A DNA stretch of 64,000 nt from Anoxybacteroides rupiense (GTDB taxonomy: Bacteria; Bacillota; Bacilli; Bacillales; Anoxybacillaceae): the NCBI RefSeq assembly GCF_014196195.1, contig NZ_JACIDF010000007.1, positions 1 through 64,000 of the forward strand, given 5' to 3'. The translations under genes were made by a program, and so were the position numbers. How positions within the stretch are numbered: the stretch's first letter is position 1; the number at the start of each line of letters is the position of its first letter. This document shows, piece by piece, positions 11,420 to 22,429 of this stretch. The notes under the pieces were generated by a model that saw nothing but the letters and a program-made list of their open reading frames with translations, did no database searches and had not been told where the DNA came from.

Positions 11420-11554
11420 ATGAAACGCACATATCAACCAAATAAGCGCAAACGCAGTAAAGTTCACGGCTTTCGCGCACGCATGAGCACAAAGAACGGA
11501 CGTAAAGTGCTTGCACGTCGCCGCCGTAAAGGAAGAAAAGTATTATCCGCGTAG
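11420..11554 (+). CDS. rpmH: Ribosomal protein L34
   Basis: A 44-residue, very basic large-subunit protein with the family-wide pattern [19 protein letters not shown] and the Lys/Arg-rich tail [12 protein letters not shown]. The ATG is preceded by AGGGAGGTG. It is divergent from dnaA across oriC and is followed by a short terminator before rnpA, the standard bacterial arrangement. Confidence 0.98.
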   Translation: MKRTYQPNKRKRSKVHGFRARMSTKNGRKVLARRRRKGRKVLSA

Positions 11555-11582
11555 GCCACTGAAACCTCAGTGGTCTTTTTTC
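11555..11582 (+). terminator. rpmH terminator
   Basis: CCACTGA and TCAGTGG (within 11555-11574) form a stem with a 4-nt loop, followed by CTTTTTT. It begins at the rpmH stop, so rnpA is expressed by readthrough or from its own promoter. Confidence 0.75.
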
Positions 11583-11627
11583 TAAGCTGTCTGCCCAAAC
11601 TCTACGGAAGAATATGGAGTGTTGCGA

Positions 11628-11984
11628 TTGGGGATGAAAAAAAAATACCGCATAAAAAAGAATGAGGAATTTCAACAAGTATTCCAAAAAGGCCATTCCA
11701 TGGCCAATCGTCAATTTGTAATTTATGTATTGGATCGGCCAGAGCAGCCGTATTTTCGGATTGGCTTGTCCGTAAGTAAAAAAATTGGAAAAGCGGTCGT
11801 CAGGAATCGAGTAAAGCGTTATATTCGCCAGACTTTTCTAGAATTGCGAGATCAGGTTGCTACTGCAAAGGACTATGTGATTATTGCAAGACGGCCTGTT
11901 TCTGAAATGAATTATGCGGAAGTGAAAAAAAGCTTAATGCATGTGCTGAAAAAAGCTGGAGTATTAGAGAATCATTCTTTTTGA
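11628..11984 (+). CDS. rnpA: Ribonuclease P protein component
   Basis: Basic protein cofactor of RNase P, which matures tRNA 5' ends together with the catalytic RNA. The 118-residue product shows the family core [10 protein letters not shown] (RNR motif), the substrate-binding [13 protein letters not shown] segment and a DYVIIARRP strand. The start is uncertain: GTG at 11619, TTG at 11628 and ATG at 11634 are in frame. TTG 11628 is chosen because GGAG lies 8 nt before it. Located between rpmH and spoIIIJ as usual. Confidence 0.93.
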   Translation: MGMKKKYRIKKNEEFQQVFQKGHSMANRQFVIYVLDRPEQPYFRIGLSVSKKIGKAVVRNRVKRYIRQTFLELRDQVATAKDYVIIARRPVSEMNYAEVKKSLMHVLKKAGVLENHSF

Positions 11985-12047
11985 TCAGAATGATGGTAAA
12001 ATACATATACAGAAACCGGATTTTGGACATGTTAGGAGGGAAATGTA

Positions 12048-12815
12048 GTGAAAAGGCGAATTTGGTTAACGATCGCACTTGTTGCATTTATAGCTCTATT
12101 AGCGGGGTGTTCACAAGTAAATCAGCCGATCACATCGGAGAGTAAGGGATTTTGGAACGAGTATATTGTTTATCCGCTTTCGTGGTTGATTAAATATGTG
12201 GCGCACCTATTTGGTGGAAACTACGGTTTGTCGATCATCATTGTTACTATTTTGATCCGGCTTGTTATTTTGCCCCTGATGATTCAACAGACGAGAAATG
12301 CGAAAGCGATGCAGGCATTGCAGCCTGAGTTACAAAAGCTTAGAGAAAAGTATAGCTCTAAAGATATGGAAACGCAACAAAAATTACAGCAAGAGACGAT
12401 GATGCTATTTCAGAAACATGGCGTGAATCCATTAGCCGGTTGTTTTCCGCTCATTATCCAAACCCCGATCTTAATTGGTTTTTACCATGCCATTATGCGA
12501 ACAAGAGAAATTGCCGATCATAATTTCCTATGGTTCGATCTTGGAGCTAAAGATCCGTATTTTATTTTGCCTGTTGTAGCTGGGGTAGCGACATTTATTC
12601 AACAGAAAATAATGATGGCAGGGACTGAGCAGCAAAATCCGCAGATGGCGATGATGCTTTGGATTATGCCGATTATGATTATTGTTTTTGGTATTAACTT
12701 TCCAGCTGCTTTATCTCTTTATTGGGTAGTAGGAAATATCTTTTCTATTGTACAAACCTATGCTATTAAAGGTCCTGATTTAAAATCTAATCATTCAGGG
12801 GGACAGAAAAAGTGA
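12048..12815 (+). CDS. spoIIIJ: Membrane protein insertase YidC/SpoIIIJ (lipoprotein type)
   Basis: Inserts membrane proteins, alone or with SecYEG; in sporulating bacilli the SpoIIIJ paralogue is also needed for forespore sigma-G activity. The 255-residue protein has a lipoprotein signal with lipobox LLAGC (Cys21) and five hydrophobic segments, including the conserved [19 protein letters not shown] with its hydrophilic-groove Arg. The GTG start follows AGGAGGG by 7 nt. It overlaps jag by 4 bp (GTGA). Confidence 0.95.
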   Translation: MKRRIWLTIALVAFIALLAGCSQVNQPITSESKGFWNEYIVYPLSWLIKYVAHLFGGNYGLSIIIVTILIRLVILPLMIQQTRNAKAMQALQPELQKLREKYSSKDMETQQKLQQETMMLFQKHGVNPLAGCFPLIIQTPILIGFYHAIMRTREIADHNFLWFDLGAKDPYFILPVVAGVATFIQQKIMMAGTEQQNPQMAMMLWIMPIMIIVFGINFPAALSLYWVVGNIFSIVQTYAIKGPDLKSNHSGGQKK

Positions 12816-13456
12816 AGGAAGTAACCGCGACCGCTTCGACTGTTGATGAGGCTATTCAGCTTGCATTAAATCAATTAGGCGTTTCAAGAGATCGCGTGGA
12901 AATTGACGTATTAGAGCAAGGGAAAAAAGGGTTTCTTGGTATTTTAGGCAATAAACCAGCGGTTGTAAAGGTAAAAGTACATCCTGATCCAATTGAAGAG
13001 GCAGAAATTTTTTTGAAAAATGTGATTGAAAAGATGGGGATTCCAGCGAGTGTGACGAAAAGTGAAGCAGGACATGACAAAGAAATTCAGTTTACCATTA
13101 GCGGTGAAAAGATCGGTTTGTTAATTGGCAAACATGGACAAACATTGAATTCTCTCCAGCTATTGACACAGCTGGTGGCGAACCGCTATGCCAATGGCTA
13201 TGTTCATATCACAGTTGATGCTGAAAACTATCGGGCGCGGCGTCGCGATGTGTTGATGCAGTTGGCTGAAAAATTGGCGGAAAAAGCGGTGAAAACAAAA
13301 AAAGAAGTGAAATTAGAACCGCTGCCGGCATATGAGCGAAAAGTCATTCATTCTGCTTTAGCTAATAATCGGAAAGTTAAAACTTTTTCCGTTGGAACAG
13401 AACCTCATCGGTATATTGTTATAGCTCCCGTGCATGAGCAAATAAGCAAGGAATAA
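12812..13456 (+). CDS. jag: KH/R3H RNA-binding protein Jag (KhpB)
   Basis: A 214-residue RNA-binding protein with an N-terminal Jag-N domain (residues 1-50), a KH domain carrying the GKHGQT loop in [16 protein letters not shown], and a C-terminal R3H domain ([16 protein letters not shown]). It is translationally coupled to spoIIIJ by the GTGA overlap. Homologues bind RNA together with KhpA and affect cell envelope functions in several Firmicutes. A terminator follows. Confidence 0.93.
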   Translation: MKEVTATASTVDEAIQLALNQLGVSRDRVEIDVLEQGKKGFLGILGNKPAVVKVKVHPDPIEEAEIFLKNVIEKMGIPASVTKSEAGHDKEIQFTISGEKIGLLIGKHGQTLNSLQLLTQLVANRYANGYVHITVDAENYRARRRDVLMQLAEKLAEKAVKTKKEVKLEPLPAYERKVIHSALANNRKVKTFSVGTEPHRYIVIAPVHEQISKE

Positions 13457-13487
13457 GATGTTTAAACATTCATAAAACGCGGGGGAA

Positions 13488-13522
13488 GGGGCTATCTCAT
13501 CATTTGAGAAAGCCTCTTTTTT
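13488..13522 (+). terminator. jag terminator
   Basis: GGGGCT (13488-13493) pairs with AGCCTC (13511-13516), continued by CTCA/TGAG inside after a small internal loop; TTTTTT follows. Confidence 0.75.
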
Positions 13523-13898
13523 CTGTTGCTTTCGCAAAAAATAAGATCCATGCGCATAGAGACTGTCCTTGCGCTTAGTTCCATGAAAAAGAGATTATCG
13601 ACGGTTGAAGCATGTGATATGCGCCCGCTTTTTGAACAATGAGCGATTTCTTGGCAATCTGCTTGTCCGCTCTCCCTGATTAAATCATGAGTTTTGTTTT
13701 TGGAATAAAGGAATAAATCATCCATGGGCAAGAGATAAAACGTTCATTTTGTTATTATTGTTATTCACATGTGGATAAGTTAAAATTGATAATGATTACT
13801 TTGATTACTTCCTGAATTGTGGATTATTTAATGATTGCAAGCGATTCTCTTGTTTACAATATAGATCATAGACAAGGATAGAAGAGAGGTGAAAATAT
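13523..13898. other. jag-mnmE spacer with a DnaA-box cluster
   Basis: No gene is supported in these 376 bp. Near the mnmE end it holds TTATTCACA (13761-13769) and a perfect TGTGGATAA (13770-13778), nearly back to back, plus TGTGGATTA at 13818-13826. The boxes lie within about 140 bp of the mnmE start. I recall that the trmE-jag spacer is also a DnaA-bound locus in B. subtilis. The mnmE promoter is presumably within 13800-13870, but I see no strong consensus. Confidence 0.6.
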
Positions 13899-15284
13899 AT
13901 GGAGTTTGATACAATTGCTGCGATTTCTACTCCGATGGGGGAAGGCGCCATCGCCATTGTTCGTTTGAGCGGAAGCGAAGCCATTGCTATTGCGGATCGC
14001 CTTTTCAAAGGAAAAGGGAAAAAACGCCTGAATGATGTGCCTTCACATACCCTCCATTATGGGCATATTATTGACCCGGCTGATGGTCGTACGGTGGAGG
14101 AAGTAATGGTTGCTGTTATGCGGGCGCCTAAGACGTTTACAAGAGAAGACGTCGTCGAAATTAACTGTCACGGGGGGCTAGTTTCCGTTCACCGTATCTT
14201 GCAGCTTGTTTTGACAAATGGGGCTCGTTTGGCTGAGCCGGGCGAATTTACAAAGCGGGCATTTTTAAATGGTCGTATTGATTTATCTCAGGCTGAAGCG
14301 GTGATTGACTTAATTCGTGCAAAAACCGATCGAGCGATGAATGTGGCTCTTAATCAAATGGAAGGGCGATTATCAAAAATGATTCGCCAGTTGCGGCAAA
14401 CGATTTTAGAAACGCTTGCTCATGTGGAAGTGAACATTGATTATCCTGAATATGATGACGTAGAGGAAATGACGCATCGGCTGCTTCTCGAGAAATCGCA
14501 GTATGTTCGTTCAGAAATCGAGCGGCTTTTACAAACGGCGCACCAAGGAAAAATATTGCGAGAAGGGCTGGCAACCGTCATTATCGGTCGCCCGAATGTT
14601 GGAAAATCATCTTTGTTAAATAGTCTTGTTCATGAAAATAAGGCAATTGTCACAGATATTCCGGGAACGACAAGAGATGTTATTGAAGAATATGTCAATG
14701 TCCGTGGTGTTCCGTTAAAACTGATTGATACAGCGGGAATTCGCGAAACAGAGGATGTCGTCGAGCGAATCGGTGTTGAACGTTCAAAGCAAATGGTGAA
14801 AGAAGCAGATTTGGTTTTATTTGTTTTAAATTACAATGAGCCGCTGACTGAGGAAGATGAGCAGCTTTTTGAAAGTGTAAAAGAGAAGGATGTTATCATC
14901 ATTGTGAATAAAACGGATTTGCCGCAAAGAATCGATATGGAACGTGTAAAACAGCTTGCAAATGAACATCCGATTATCGCCACTTCTTTATTAGAGGAAA
15001 AAGGCATTGACCAATTGGAAGAGGCTATTTCTACGTTATTTTTTGCCGGAGCGGTGGAAGCTGCGGATTTGACATATGTGTCAAACTCAAGGCATATCGC
15101 TTTGCTCCATCAAGCGAAAAAAGCGATTGAGGAAGCCATTGCGGGAATAGAGGCAGGAGTCCCAATTGATATTGTACAAATTGATTTGACAAGAGCATGG
15201 GAATTGTTAGGAGAAATTGTAGGGGATACGGTACACGAAAGTTTGATTGATCAGCTGTTCTCTCAATTTTGTTTAGGGAAATGA
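13899..15284 (+). CDS. mnmE: tRNA modification GTPase MnmE
   Basis: Works with MnmG to modify uridine-34 of certain tRNAs to 5-carboxymethylaminomethyl derivatives. The 461-residue protein has the tetrahydrofolate-binding N-domain, a helical domain and an inserted G domain: G1 GRPNVGKS (230-237), G2 TTRD, G3 DTAG, G4 NKTD. It ends with the invariant FCLGK, whose Cys is required for activity. The ATG follows AGAGAGGTG. mnmG begins 17 bp after the stop. Confidence 0.98.
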   Translation: MEFDTIAAISTPMGEGAIAIVRLSGSEAIAIADRLFKGKGKKRLNDVPSHTLHYGHIIDPADGRTVEEVMVAVMRAPKTFTREDVVEINCHGGLVSVHRILQLVLTNGARLAEPGEFTKRAFLNGRIDLSQAEAVIDLIRAKTDRAMNVALNQMEGRLSKMIRQLRQTILETLAHVEVNIDYPEYDDVEEMTHRLLLEKSQYVRSEIERLLQTAHQGKILREGLATVIIGRPNVGKSSLLNSLVHENKAIVTDIPGTTRDVIEEYVNVRGVPLKLIDTAGIRETEDVVERIGVERSKQMVKEADLVLFVLNYNEPLTEEDEQLFESVKEKDVIIIVNKTDLPQRIDMERVKQLANEHPIIATSLLEEKGIDQLEEAISTLFFAGAVEAADLTYVSNSRHIALLHQAKKAIEEAIAGIEAGVPIDIVQIDLTRAWELLGEIVGDTVHESLIDQLFSQFCLGK

Positions 15285-15301
15285 AAAGGAGGTTGTTTCA
15301 A

Positions 15302-17191
15302 ATGGAGTATCATGGCGGATCGTATGATGTCATCATTGTCGGTGCTGGCCATGCCGGATGTGAAGCAGGACTGGCTGCAGCGCGAATGGGTGCCAAGACG
15401 TTAATGATTACGTTAAACCTGGATATGGTCGCTTTTATGCCATGTAATCCGTCTATCGGCGGCCCTGCCAAAGGAATTGTTGTTCGAGAAATTGATGCAC
15501 TAGGCGGGGAAATGGGGAAAAACATCGATAAAACATACATTCAAATGAGAATGTTAAATACGGGAAAAGGTCCGGCTGTTCGCGCGTTACGAGCGCAGGC
15601 AGATAAATTTTTGTATCAGCATGAAATGAAGAAAACGCTTGAGCGTGAACCGAATTTGACGCTTCTTCAAGGAAAAGTAGAGCGGCTAATTGTTGAAGAA
15701 GGCGTGTGCAAAGGGGTCATGACTCATACGGGCGCTCAATATTGCGCCAAGACGGTTGTCATTACGACGGGAACATTTTTGCGTGGAGAGATTATTATTG
15801 GCGATATTAAGTATTCAAGCGGTCCAAATAACCAACAGCCGTCCATTAAGCTGTCAGAGCATTTAGAGGAGCTCGGTTTTCAGCTCGTACGATTCAAAAC
15901 GGGAACTCCTCCGCGAGTCAATAGCCGTTCGATCGATTATAGCAAAACAGAAATCCAGCCGGGAGATGATACTCCACAGGCATTTTCATATGAAACAACG
16001 GAATACATTACAGATCAGTTGCCGTGCTGGCTGACTTATACGACGGAAGAGACGCATCGCATAATTGATGAAAACTTGCATTTATCGCCGATGTACTCGG
16101 GAATGATTAAAGGAACGGGCCCGCGTTATTGTCCATCAATTGAAGATAAAATTGTCCGTTTCCACGATAAACCGCGTCATCAAATTTTCTTGGAACCAGA
16201 GGGCCGGAATACGGAAGAAGTATATGTACAGGGGCTTTCCACCAGCTTGCCAGAGCATATTCAACGAAAAATATTGTCAACGATTCCGGGACTTGAGCAA
16301 GCGCAGCTGATGAGAGCGGGCTATGCGATTGAGTACGATGCCATTGTTCCAACCCAACTATGGCCAACGCTAGAAACAAAAGTAGTGAAAAACTTATATA
16401 CAGCTGGACAAATCAACGGTACCTCCGGCTATGAAGAAGCGGCGGGGCAGGGCATTATTGCTGGAATTAATGCGGCCCGCAAAGCGCTTGGAAAAGAAGA
16501 GCTCATTTTAAGCCGCTCTGATGCTTACATTGGCGTACTGATTGACGATCTCGTAACAAAGGGAACCAATGAGCCATACCGCTTGTTGACATCCCGGGCA
16601 GAATATCGCTTGTTGCTCCGCCATGATAATGCCGATTTGCGTCTTACAGAAATCGGGTATAAAATGGGATTAATTTCCGAAGAGCGTTACCAGAAGTTTT
16701 TAGCGAAGAAAGCAGCGATTGAAAAAGAGAAAAAACGTCTCCAAGCATGGATCATTAAACCAACAGACCAAGTTCAAGAGGTCATTCGTCAGGCGGGAGG
16801 CAGCGAATTAAAAGATGGCATTCGAGCTTCTGATTTATTGAAGCGTCCAGAAATGACATATGAGCATATTCAGCTGCTTGCTCCAGCTGAAGAACAGCTT
16901 CCGTCCGATGTGGTGGAGCAAGTAGAAATCCAAATCAAGTATGAAGGATATATCGAAAAGTCACTTCAGCAAGTAGAACGTTTAAAGAAAATGGAAAACA
17001 AAAAAATTCCTGAAGATATTGATTATGATGCAATTACAGGCCTTGCGACCGAAGCTCGCCAAAAATTAAAACAAGTCCGGCCTCTTTCTATTGCGCAAGC
17101 TTCGCGCATTTCAGGAGTAAATCCTGCAGATATTTCGATATTATTAGTGTATTTAGAACAAGGAAGAATTGCTCGCGTGTCGAATGAATAA
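15302..17191 (+). CDS. mnmG: tRNA uridine-5-carboxymethylaminomethyl modification enzyme MnmG (GidA)
   Basis: FAD- and NADH-binding partner of MnmE. The 629-residue protein starts with the dinucleotide-binding motif VGAGHAGCE and has the family segments [29 protein letters not shown] and [19 protein letters not shown] at 15302 is chosen because AAAGGAGG precedes it and the Rossmann motif then lies at the usual distance from the N-terminus. It continues directly to rsmG. Confidence 0.98.
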   Translation: MEYHGGSYDVIIVGAGHAGCEAGLAAARMGAKTLMITLNLDMVAFMPCNPSIGGPAKGIVVREIDALGGEMGKNIDKTYIQMRMLNTGKGPAVRALRAQADKFLYQHEMKKTLEREPNLTLLQGKVERLIVEEGVCKGVMTHTGAQYCAKTVVITTGTFLRGEIIIGDIKYSSGPNNQQPSIKLSEHLEELGFQLVRFKTGTPPRVNSRSIDYSKTEIQPGDDTPQAFSYETTEYITDQLPCWLTYTTEETHRIIDENLHLSPMYSGMIKGTGPRYCPSIEDKIVRFHDKPRHQIFLEPEGRNTEEVYVQGLSTSLPEHIQRKILSTIPGLEQAQLMRAGYAIEYDAIVPTQLWPTLETKVVKNLYTAGQINGTSGYEEAAGQGIIAGINAARKALGKEELILSRSDAYIGVLIDDLVTKGTNEPYRLLTSRAEYRLLLRHDNADLRLTEIGYKMGLISEERYQKFLAKKAAIEKEKKRLQAWIIKPTDQVQEVIRQAGGSELKDGIRASDLLKRPEMTYEHIQLLAPAEEQLPSDVVEQVEIQIKYEGYIEKSLQQVERLKKMENKKIPEDIDYDAITGLATEARQKLKQVRPLSIAQASRISGVNPADISILLVYLEQGRIARVSNE

Positions 17192-17211
17192 CATAGTGAA
17201 GGGATTGGCAT

Positions 17212-17928
17212 ATGGATACCAAACAGTTTCAGAGCCTATTGGAGGAGAAAGGGATTTCTCTTTCTCCCCGACAATTGGAACAATTTCAAATCTATTATGA
17301 GCTGTTGATTGAATGGAACGAAAAAATGAATTTAACAGCGATTACGGATCAATCGGGGGTTTATTTAAAGCATTTTTTTGACTCCATTTCTCCTGCGTTT
17401 TATTACGATTTTTCAAAGCCAATGTCGCTTTGTGATGTCGGGGCTGGAGCCGGATTTCCGAGCATTCCGTTGAAAATTTGCTTTCCGCATCTGAAATTGT
17501 CGATCGTCGATTCGCTGCAAAAGCGCATTACTTTTCTTCACGCTCTTGCCTCAGCGCTCGAATTGGAAGATGTCGCTTTTTATCATGACCGTGCTGAAAC
17601 ATTCGCTAGACGAGAAGGGATCCGAGAGGCATTTGACGTTGTCATGGCTCGGGCGGTTGCTCGAATGTCTGTGCTCAGTGAGCTATGCCTTCCATTGGTG
17701 AAAGTAAATGGGACATTTATTGCCATGAAAGCAGCGGCCGCTCAAGAAGAATTGGAACAAGGAAAAACAGCGATTAAAGTTCTTGGTGGAGAAGTTGCAG
17801 CCACTCATTCATTTACGTTGCCGATCGAAGAGAGTGAGCGTACCATTATTTTTATTCATAAGAAACGGAAAACAACCAAGCAGTATCCTCGGAAACCAGG
17901 GATTCCAAATAAACTTCCAATTGAATGA
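17212..17928 (+). CDS. rsmG: 16S rRNA (guanine-527-N7)-methyltransferase RsmG (GidB)
   Basis: Methylates G527 of 16S rRNA with S-adenosylmethionine; loss gives low-level streptomycin resistance in several bacteria. The 238-residue protein has the SAM-binding motif [15 protein letters not shown], the acidic strand end SIVDSLQKR and the family segment [10 protein letters not shown]. It starts 20 bp after mnmG and lies upstream of noc, as in B. subtilis. Confidence 0.97.
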   Translation: MDTKQFQSLLEEKGISLSPRQLEQFQIYYELLIEWNEKMNLTAITDQSGVYLKHFFDSISPAFYYDFSKPMSLCDVGAGAGFPSIPLKICFPHLKLSIVDSLQKRITFLHALASALELEDVAFYHDRAETFARREGIREAFDVVMARAVARMSVLSELCLPLVKVNGTFIAMKAAAAQEELEQGKTAIKVLGGEVAATHSFTLPIEESERTIIFIHKKRKTTKQYPRKPGIPNKLPIE

Positions 17929-17989
17929 GAACGCCGACTGGGAACATTGTTAAAACAGGGGAGAGTTTTTAAAGGTGGTGTAGAGGGGA

Positions 17990-18835
17990 ATGAAGCATCC
18001 TTTTTCGCGCTTCTTTAGTTTTGGAGAAAAGGAACAAGAAGAAATGATTGAAAAACATGAGAATGAAGAAGTAAGAAAAATTCCAGTATCGCAAATTGTT
18101 CCGAACCGTTTTCAACCACGAACCATTTTTGATGATGAGAAAATTGCCGAGCTCGCTTTAACGATTCGAACACATGGAATCATTCAGCCGATTGTTGTTC
18201 GTGAATGTGAAAATGGCAAATATGAAATCATTGCAGGAGAAAGGCGCTGGCGTGCCGTTCAAACGCTGGGATGGACAGAAATTCCGGCCATTATCAAAAA
18301 TTTAAATGATAAAGAAACCGCTTCAGTTGCTTTAATTGAAAATTTGCAGCGCGAAGAATTAACGCCGATTGAGGAGGCGCTGGCGTATGCCAAGCTATTG
18401 GAATTGCACCATTTGACGCAGGAAGCGCTGGCGCAGCGGTTAGGGAAAGGTCAGTCCACTATTGCCAATAAGCTTCGTTTACTAAAATTGCCTCAAGAGG
18501 TTCAAGAGGCGCTATTGCAACGAACGATTACAGAGCGGCATGCGCGAGCGCTCATTGTTTTAAAGGATCGGGACAAGCAATTACAGCTTTTAAAAGAGAT
18601 TATTGAAAAACAATTGAATGTCAAACAGACAGAAGATCGCGTATTAAAGATATTAGAAGCCAATCGTCCAAAGCCCAAGCCGAAACGAAAAGCTTTCAGC
18701 AAGGATATGCGAATCGCTGTCAATACCATTCGCCAGTCATTAGCGATGGTGGCTGATAACGGTCTTTCGATCGATTCTGAAGAAGAAGATTTTGAGGATT
18801 ATTATCAAATTACAATTCGTATCCCGAAAAAATAA
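17990..18835 (+). CDS. noc: Nucleoid occlusion protein Noc
   Basis: ParB-family DNA-binding CTPase that blocks Z-ring assembly over the chromosome by tethering DNA to the membrane. The 281-residue protein begins [15 protein letters not shown], the amphipathic membrane-targeting helix that marks Noc and is absent from Spo0J. Next come the ParB CTP-binding motifs ([15 protein letters not shown]) and the HTH around [20 protein letters not shown] found no perfect Noc-binding palindrome in the window. It is followed by a terminator and then soj-spo0J. Confidence 0.95.
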   Translation: MKHPFSRFFSFGEKEQEEMIEKHENEEVRKIPVSQIVPNRFQPRTIFDDEKIAELALTIRTHGIIQPIVVRECENGKYEIIAGERRWRAVQTLGWTEIPAIIKNLNDKETASVALIENLQREELTPIEEALAYAKLLELHHLTQEALAQRLGKGQSTIANKLRLLKLPQEVQEALLQRTITERHARALIVLKDRDKQLQLLKEIIEKQLNVKQTEDRVLKILEANRPKPKPKRKAFSKDMRIAVNTIRQSLAMVADNGLSIDSEEEDFEDYYQITIRIPKK

Positions 18836-18848
18836 ATGATTCAATGCG

Positions 18849-18881
18849 ACCTCATCATATCGCGTGTGATGAGGTTTTTAT
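18849..18881 (+). terminator. noc terminator
   Basis: Perfect 9-bp stem ACCTCATCA (18849-18857) and TGATGAGGT (18867-18875), followed by TTTTATTT. Confidence 0.8.
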
Positions 18882-18970
18882 TTCATGCGATGCATAGAAA
18901 ATACATCCATTTTTTTTGTTTCATGATAAAATAGGACATATGAGTACGATTGTTAGAGGTAGGTGTCACC

Positions 18971-19732
18971 GTGGGCAAGATCATTGCAATTGCAAATCAA
19001 AAAGGCGGAGTAGGGAAAACGACAACGGCTGTGAATTTAGCAGCTTGCTTGGCACATATAGGAAAAAGGGTCTTGCTTGTCGATATTGATCCACAAGGGA
19101 ATGCTACAAGCGGCATCGGAATTGAAAAAGGCGATGTAGATGAGTGCGTTTATAATGTCCTAGTAGAAAATATGAAAGCCAAAGATGTAGTAAGGCCGAC
19201 AAATATTGAAAACTTATATATGATTCCAGCTACGATTCAATTAGCTGGGGCAGAAATTGAATTAGTTTCTGTGGTTTCACGCGAAATTCTTTTAAAAAAA
19301 GCTCTTGAGCCTTTAAAAAATGTATATGATTTTGTATTGATTGATTGTCCTCCATCCCTTGGGCTGCTTACATTGAATGCATTGACAGCTGCAGATGCCG
19401 TATTGATTCCTGTGCAATGTGAGTATTATGCGCTTGAAGGATTAAGCCAATTGTTGAATACGATTCGCCTCGTGCAGAAGCATTTGAATACGCAATTAAA
19501 ATTGGAAGGCGTCGTGTTAACGATGCTTGATGCCCGAACGAATTTAGGGCTTCAAGTCATTCAAGAAGTGAAAAAATATTTTCGGGAAAAAGTATATGAC
19601 ACGATCATTCCGCGCAATGTTCGCTTGAGCGAGGCACCAAGCCATGGAAAGCCGATTATCCTTTATGACGTGCGTTCAAAAGGGGCAGAAGTGTATTTAG
19701 AATTGGCAAAGGAGGTGGTCGCGCGTGGCTAA
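18971..19732 (+). CDS. soj: Chromosome partitioning ATPase Soj (ParA)
   Basis: Walker-type ATPase that binds DNA as an ATP dimer, acts with Spo0J in origin segregation and regulates DnaA. The 253 residues equal the B. subtilis length. The deviant Walker A KGGVGKTT sits at 11-18; Walker A' [13 protein letters not shown] and Walker [12 protein letters not shown] follow. GTG at 18971 is chosen for length and conserved start MGKIIAI, with TAGGTG just upstream. Overlaps spo0J by 8 bp. Confidence 0.97.
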   Translation: MGKIIAIANQKGGVGKTTTAVNLAACLAHIGKRVLLVDIDPQGNATSGIGIEKGDVDECVYNVLVENMKAKDVVRPTNIENLYMIPATIQLAGAEIELVSVVSREILLKKALEPLKNVYDFVLIDCPPSLGLLTLNALTAADAVLIPVQCEYYALEGLSQLLNTIRLVQKHLNTQLKLEGVVLTMLDARTNLGLQVIQEVKKYFREKVYDTIIPRNVRLSEAPSHGKPIILYDVRSKGAEVYLELAKEVVARG

Positions 19733-20579
19733 AGGACTTGGAAAAGGGATTAATGCGCTATTTTCGAATTTGGAAGTAAGCGAGGAAGAAACGATTCAGG
19801 AGATTCAGATTAAAGAGCTGCGTCCCAATCCTTATCAACCTCGGCAAACATTTCATCCGGAATCGATTGAAGAGCTGAAGCAATCGATTATCCAGCATGG
19901 AATTTTGCAGCCGCTCATTGTGCGAAAAAGCATTAAAGGCTATGAAATTGTAGTGGGAGAGCGGCGATATCGCGCTGCTAAAGAAGCGCATTTAAAAACG
20001 GTTCCTGTTGTGGTGCGCAATTTGACAGAGCAACAGATGATGGAATTTGCGCTCCTTGAGAATCTTCAGAGAGAAGATTTGACTCCTATTGAAGAAGCCA
20101 AGGCCTATCAAACTCTTATGGAACATCTTCAATTAACACAAGAGGAGCTGGCTCAACGCATCGGAAAAAGCCGTCCGCATGTTGCGAACCATTTGCGACT
20201 CTTATCGCTGCCAAAAGAAATTCAGCAGTTGATTACCGATGGAACGTTATCGATGGGGCATGGCCGCGCTTTGTTGGGATTAAAAAGAAAAGAAAAAATG
20301 AAAGCGATCATTGAGAAGGTGATAGCGGAGCAATTAAATGTTCGCCAGCTTGAAAAGCTTATTCAGGAGACTAACGAGCGTGTTTCACGTGAAACAGTCA
20401 AACCAAAAAAAGAAAAGAGCGTTTTTGTTAAACAAAGTGAGTCATTATTAAGAGAAAAGTTTGGCACAAATGTGACGATTAAGCAAAATCGTAAAAAGGG
20501 CAAAATTGAAATCGAATTTTTCTCCAATGAAGATTTAGAACGAATTTTGCATTTATTAAATGTACAACTGGATGAATAG
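19725..20579 (+). CDS. spo0J: Chromosome partitioning protein Spo0J (ParB)
   Basis: Centromere-binding CTPase that loads on parS, spreads as sliding clamps and recruits SMC. The 284-residue protein has the N-terminal Soj-stimulating segment ([12 protein letters not shown]), the CTP-binding GERRYRA and ENLQRED motifs, the [23 protein letters not shown] and a C-terminal dimerisation domain ([18 protein letters not shown]). A perfect parS site is embedded in its own gene. The GTG start overlaps the soj end. Confidence 0.97.
   Translation: MAKGLGKGINALFSNLEVSEEETIQEIQIKELRPNPYQPRQTFHPESIEELKQSIIQHGILQPLIVRKSIKGYEIVVGERRYRAAKEAHLKTVPVVVRNLTEQQMMEFALLENLQREDLTPIEEAKAYQTLMEHLQLTQEELAQRIGKSRPHVANHLRLLSLPKEIQQLITDGTLSMGHGRALLGLKRKEKMKAIIEKVIAEQLNVRQLEKLIQETNERVSRETVKPKKEKSVFVKQSESLLREKFGTNVTIKQNRKKGKIEIEFFSNEDLERILHLLNVQLDE
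20381..20396. other. parS site inside spo0J
   Basis: TGTTTCACGTGAAACA, a perfect 16-bp palindrome identical to the consensus ParB/Spo0J binding site. It is read in the spo0J frame as Val-Ser-Arg-Glu-Thr. B. subtilis carries a parS at the same place. Confidence 0.95.
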
Positions 20580-20582
20580 CCG

Positions 20583-20613
20583 AGCCATCAGCCTTTGATG
20601 GTTTATTTTTTTC
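20583..20613 (+). terminator. spo0J terminator
   Basis: AGCCATCA and TGATGGTT (with one G-U pair) form a stem right after the spo0J stop, followed by TATTTTTTTC. Confidence 0.65.
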
Positions 20614-20810
20614 TTTCTTCGCAGTTGGTGCCAATAACATAGTGTATCTTTTATGAGACTGTCTTTGAAGAAGAGCTACACATACTATGAACAGAAAGAT
20701 CAGTTTTTCTTTTTTGGCTATTTTACTTTATTTTTATTTACGAACAAAGACATTGGAAAGCATGGATGCATATTGAGCATCATCCGCTTTATCTAGGGAG
20801 GCAAATTGTT

Positions 20811-21512
20811 TTGGTGTTATTAGGAACAATTGTGAATGGGATTTGCATTATTATCGGATCTTTATTAGGTAAAATATTCCACAAAATTCCTGAGCAAATG
20901 AAAGGGACCGTTATGAGCGGAATTGGTCTTGCTGTGACCTTGCTTGGAATACAAATGGGGCTAAAAAGTGAGCATTTTTTAATTGTCATTTGCAGTCTTG
21001 TTTTTGGCGGTATGATAGGGGAACTGTGGAATCTGGATCATCAATTAAACAAGCTTGGACAATGGCTGGAAAGAAAAGTAGGAGGACACAGCCAAGGAAA
21101 TATAGCCAAAGGATTTGTAGCAGCTACATTGCTGTTTGTGGTCGGAGCCATGGCGATTATTGGAGCTATGGACAGCGGTTTACGAGGAGATCATCGAGTT
21201 TTATATACTAAATCGATGATTGACGGATTTACAAGCATCATTCTTACAACAACAATGGGAATCGGAGTCATTTTTTCTGCTGTTCCTGTTATGCTATATG
21301 AAGGAATCATCGCTTTATTAGCAACACAAATCCAAACATGGGTTCCGAAAGAATTAATGAATTCATTTATTGCCGAATCAACTGCAGTAGGCGGTATTTT
21401 AATTATGGCTATCGGCTTGAATTTGTTAGGAATCACAGCGATCCGTGTCGCTAATTTGTTGCCAAGCATCCTTATGACCGCTGTGATTGTAACCGCTCTT
21501 CATTTCTGGTAA
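20811..21512 (+). CDS. DUF554 family membrane protein
   Basis: A 233-residue integral membrane protein of the DUF554 (YqgA-like) family, whose transported or sensed substrate is unknown. The start GTIVNGICIIIGSLLGK and repeated glycine-rich hydrophobic segments (about six to seven helices) are typical; conserved features include GAMAIIGAMDSGLRGDH and MIDGFTSIILTTTMGIG. TTG at 20811 is chosen because AGGGAGG lies 9 nt upstream; an upstream in-frame ATG at 20766 has no good ribosome site. It occupies the place where B. subtilis has yyaD. It is convergent with yyaC across a shared terminator. Confidence 0.85.
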   Translation: MVLLGTIVNGICIIIGSLLGKIFHKIPEQMKGTVMSGIGLAVTLLGIQMGLKSEHFLIVICSLVFGGMIGELWNLDHQLNKLGQWLERKVGGHSQGNIAKGFVAATLLFVVGAMAIIGAMDSGLRGDHRVLYTKSMIDGFTSIILTTTMGIGVIFSAVPVMLYEGIIALLATQIQTWVPKELMNSFIAESTAVGGILIMAIGLNLLGITAIRVANLLPSILMTAVIVTALHFW

Positions 21513-21515
21513 AGT

Positions 21516-21556
21516 AAAAATCCCTTCTTGTATTATAGAATCAAGAGGGGATTTTT
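21516..21556. terminator. Bidirectional terminator between DUF554 gene and yyaC
   Basis: A 15-bp stem (AAAAATCCCTTCTTG at 21516-21530, CAAGAGGGGATTTTT at 21542-21556, one G-U pair) with T-runs on both strands serves the two converging genes. Confidence 0.85.
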
Positions 21557-21559
21557 GCT

Positions 21560-22183
21560 TTAGAAAGGCTTCATTTGTTCTTGATTTAGGGCGGTAGCGG
21601 CTAAATACTCTTGACGCTTCAGATAGCGGTCTGCTTCATAAATGCCGTTTGCAATCGTTTTAGCCATATTCATTACTAAATGAAGACGGGTATTTTGCAA
21701 AACAAAAAATTCCATAAATCCACTGACATTGACGACTCCTGTAATATGAAGATCTCCAACCGGAGGAAGTTGCTTGTTTACGCCGGCACCTGGCCGGACG
21801 GGCCCTTCAGCAACTGTAATGGCGCCAACGCTTTTTAATCTTCCAAGGCAAGCATCAATGGCGATCATAAAAACATTGTCATGAAGAACGCGAATCCCAT
21901 TAATTTTCTCCTCTAAATTTACTGCATGAATCGGTTCTTCCAATGTTCCATATACTTGAAAATAAGACAAATTCTTTTCTTTGAGCATGGTCCCGACAAG
22001 AGGACCGAGCGAGTCTCCGGTTGATCGGTCTGTTCCAATACAAACAATGGCTAATGGTTGCGTGATCGGCGAAGAAAGCAGGGAAATAAGGCGCATCGCA
22101 ATCCAAGTAGAGGCTCCTTGTTCATCATGGAAAACTCGTTCTTTTTCATTTTTGGAATGAAAAAAAAGCGAAGAGATACTCAT
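21560..22183 (-). CDS. yyaC: Spore protease YyaC (DUF1256)
   Basis: A 207-residue DUF1256 protein related to the germination protease Gpr and to hydrogenase maturation proteases. The fold is indicated by IVCIGTDRSTGDSLGPLVG (first conserved Asp/Gly loop) and VFMIAIDACLGRLKSVGAI (second Asp), followed by GVVNVSGFMEFFVLQNTRLH. The ATG follows AGGAGTGAAT. In B. subtilis yyaC is near spo0J and is linked to sporulation, so its presence supports a spore-forming host. One of very few core genes on the right arm transcribed toward oriC. Confidence 0.88.
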   Translation of the reverse strand: MSISSLFFHSKNEKERVFHDEQGASTWIAMRLISLLSSPITQPLAIVCIGTDRSTGDSLGPLVGTMLKEKNLSYFQVYGTLEEPIHAVNLEEKINGIRVLHDNVFMIAIDACLGRLKSVGAITVAEGPVRPGAGVNKQLPPVGDLHITGVVNVSGFMEFFVLQNTRLHLVMNMAKTIANGIYEADRYLKRQEYLAATALNQEQMKPF

Positions 22184-22429
22184 GAATATTCACTCCTGAT
22201 ATCAATTAAGTACTAAACAGTATACGGAAAAAACAAGAATTATATACATTGGGATTCTAGTTTTCTTATATGGCAATGGATGCTGTGAAACGAGGAAGTT
22301 ATAAGAGAGCTTAATCGGAAGCTGCAACGCTACAAAATCATTTGAAATATTGGTACAATGATTGGTATGTATAATAGTGATTAAGAGGTAATTTAACGTA
22401 TGTAGAGAGAAGATGAAAGGTGAAAGAGA

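Noticed and set aside
16585-16600. CCCGGG within mnmG as a Noc-binding site
   Set aside because: The flanks do not match the ATTTCCCGGGAAAT palindrome.
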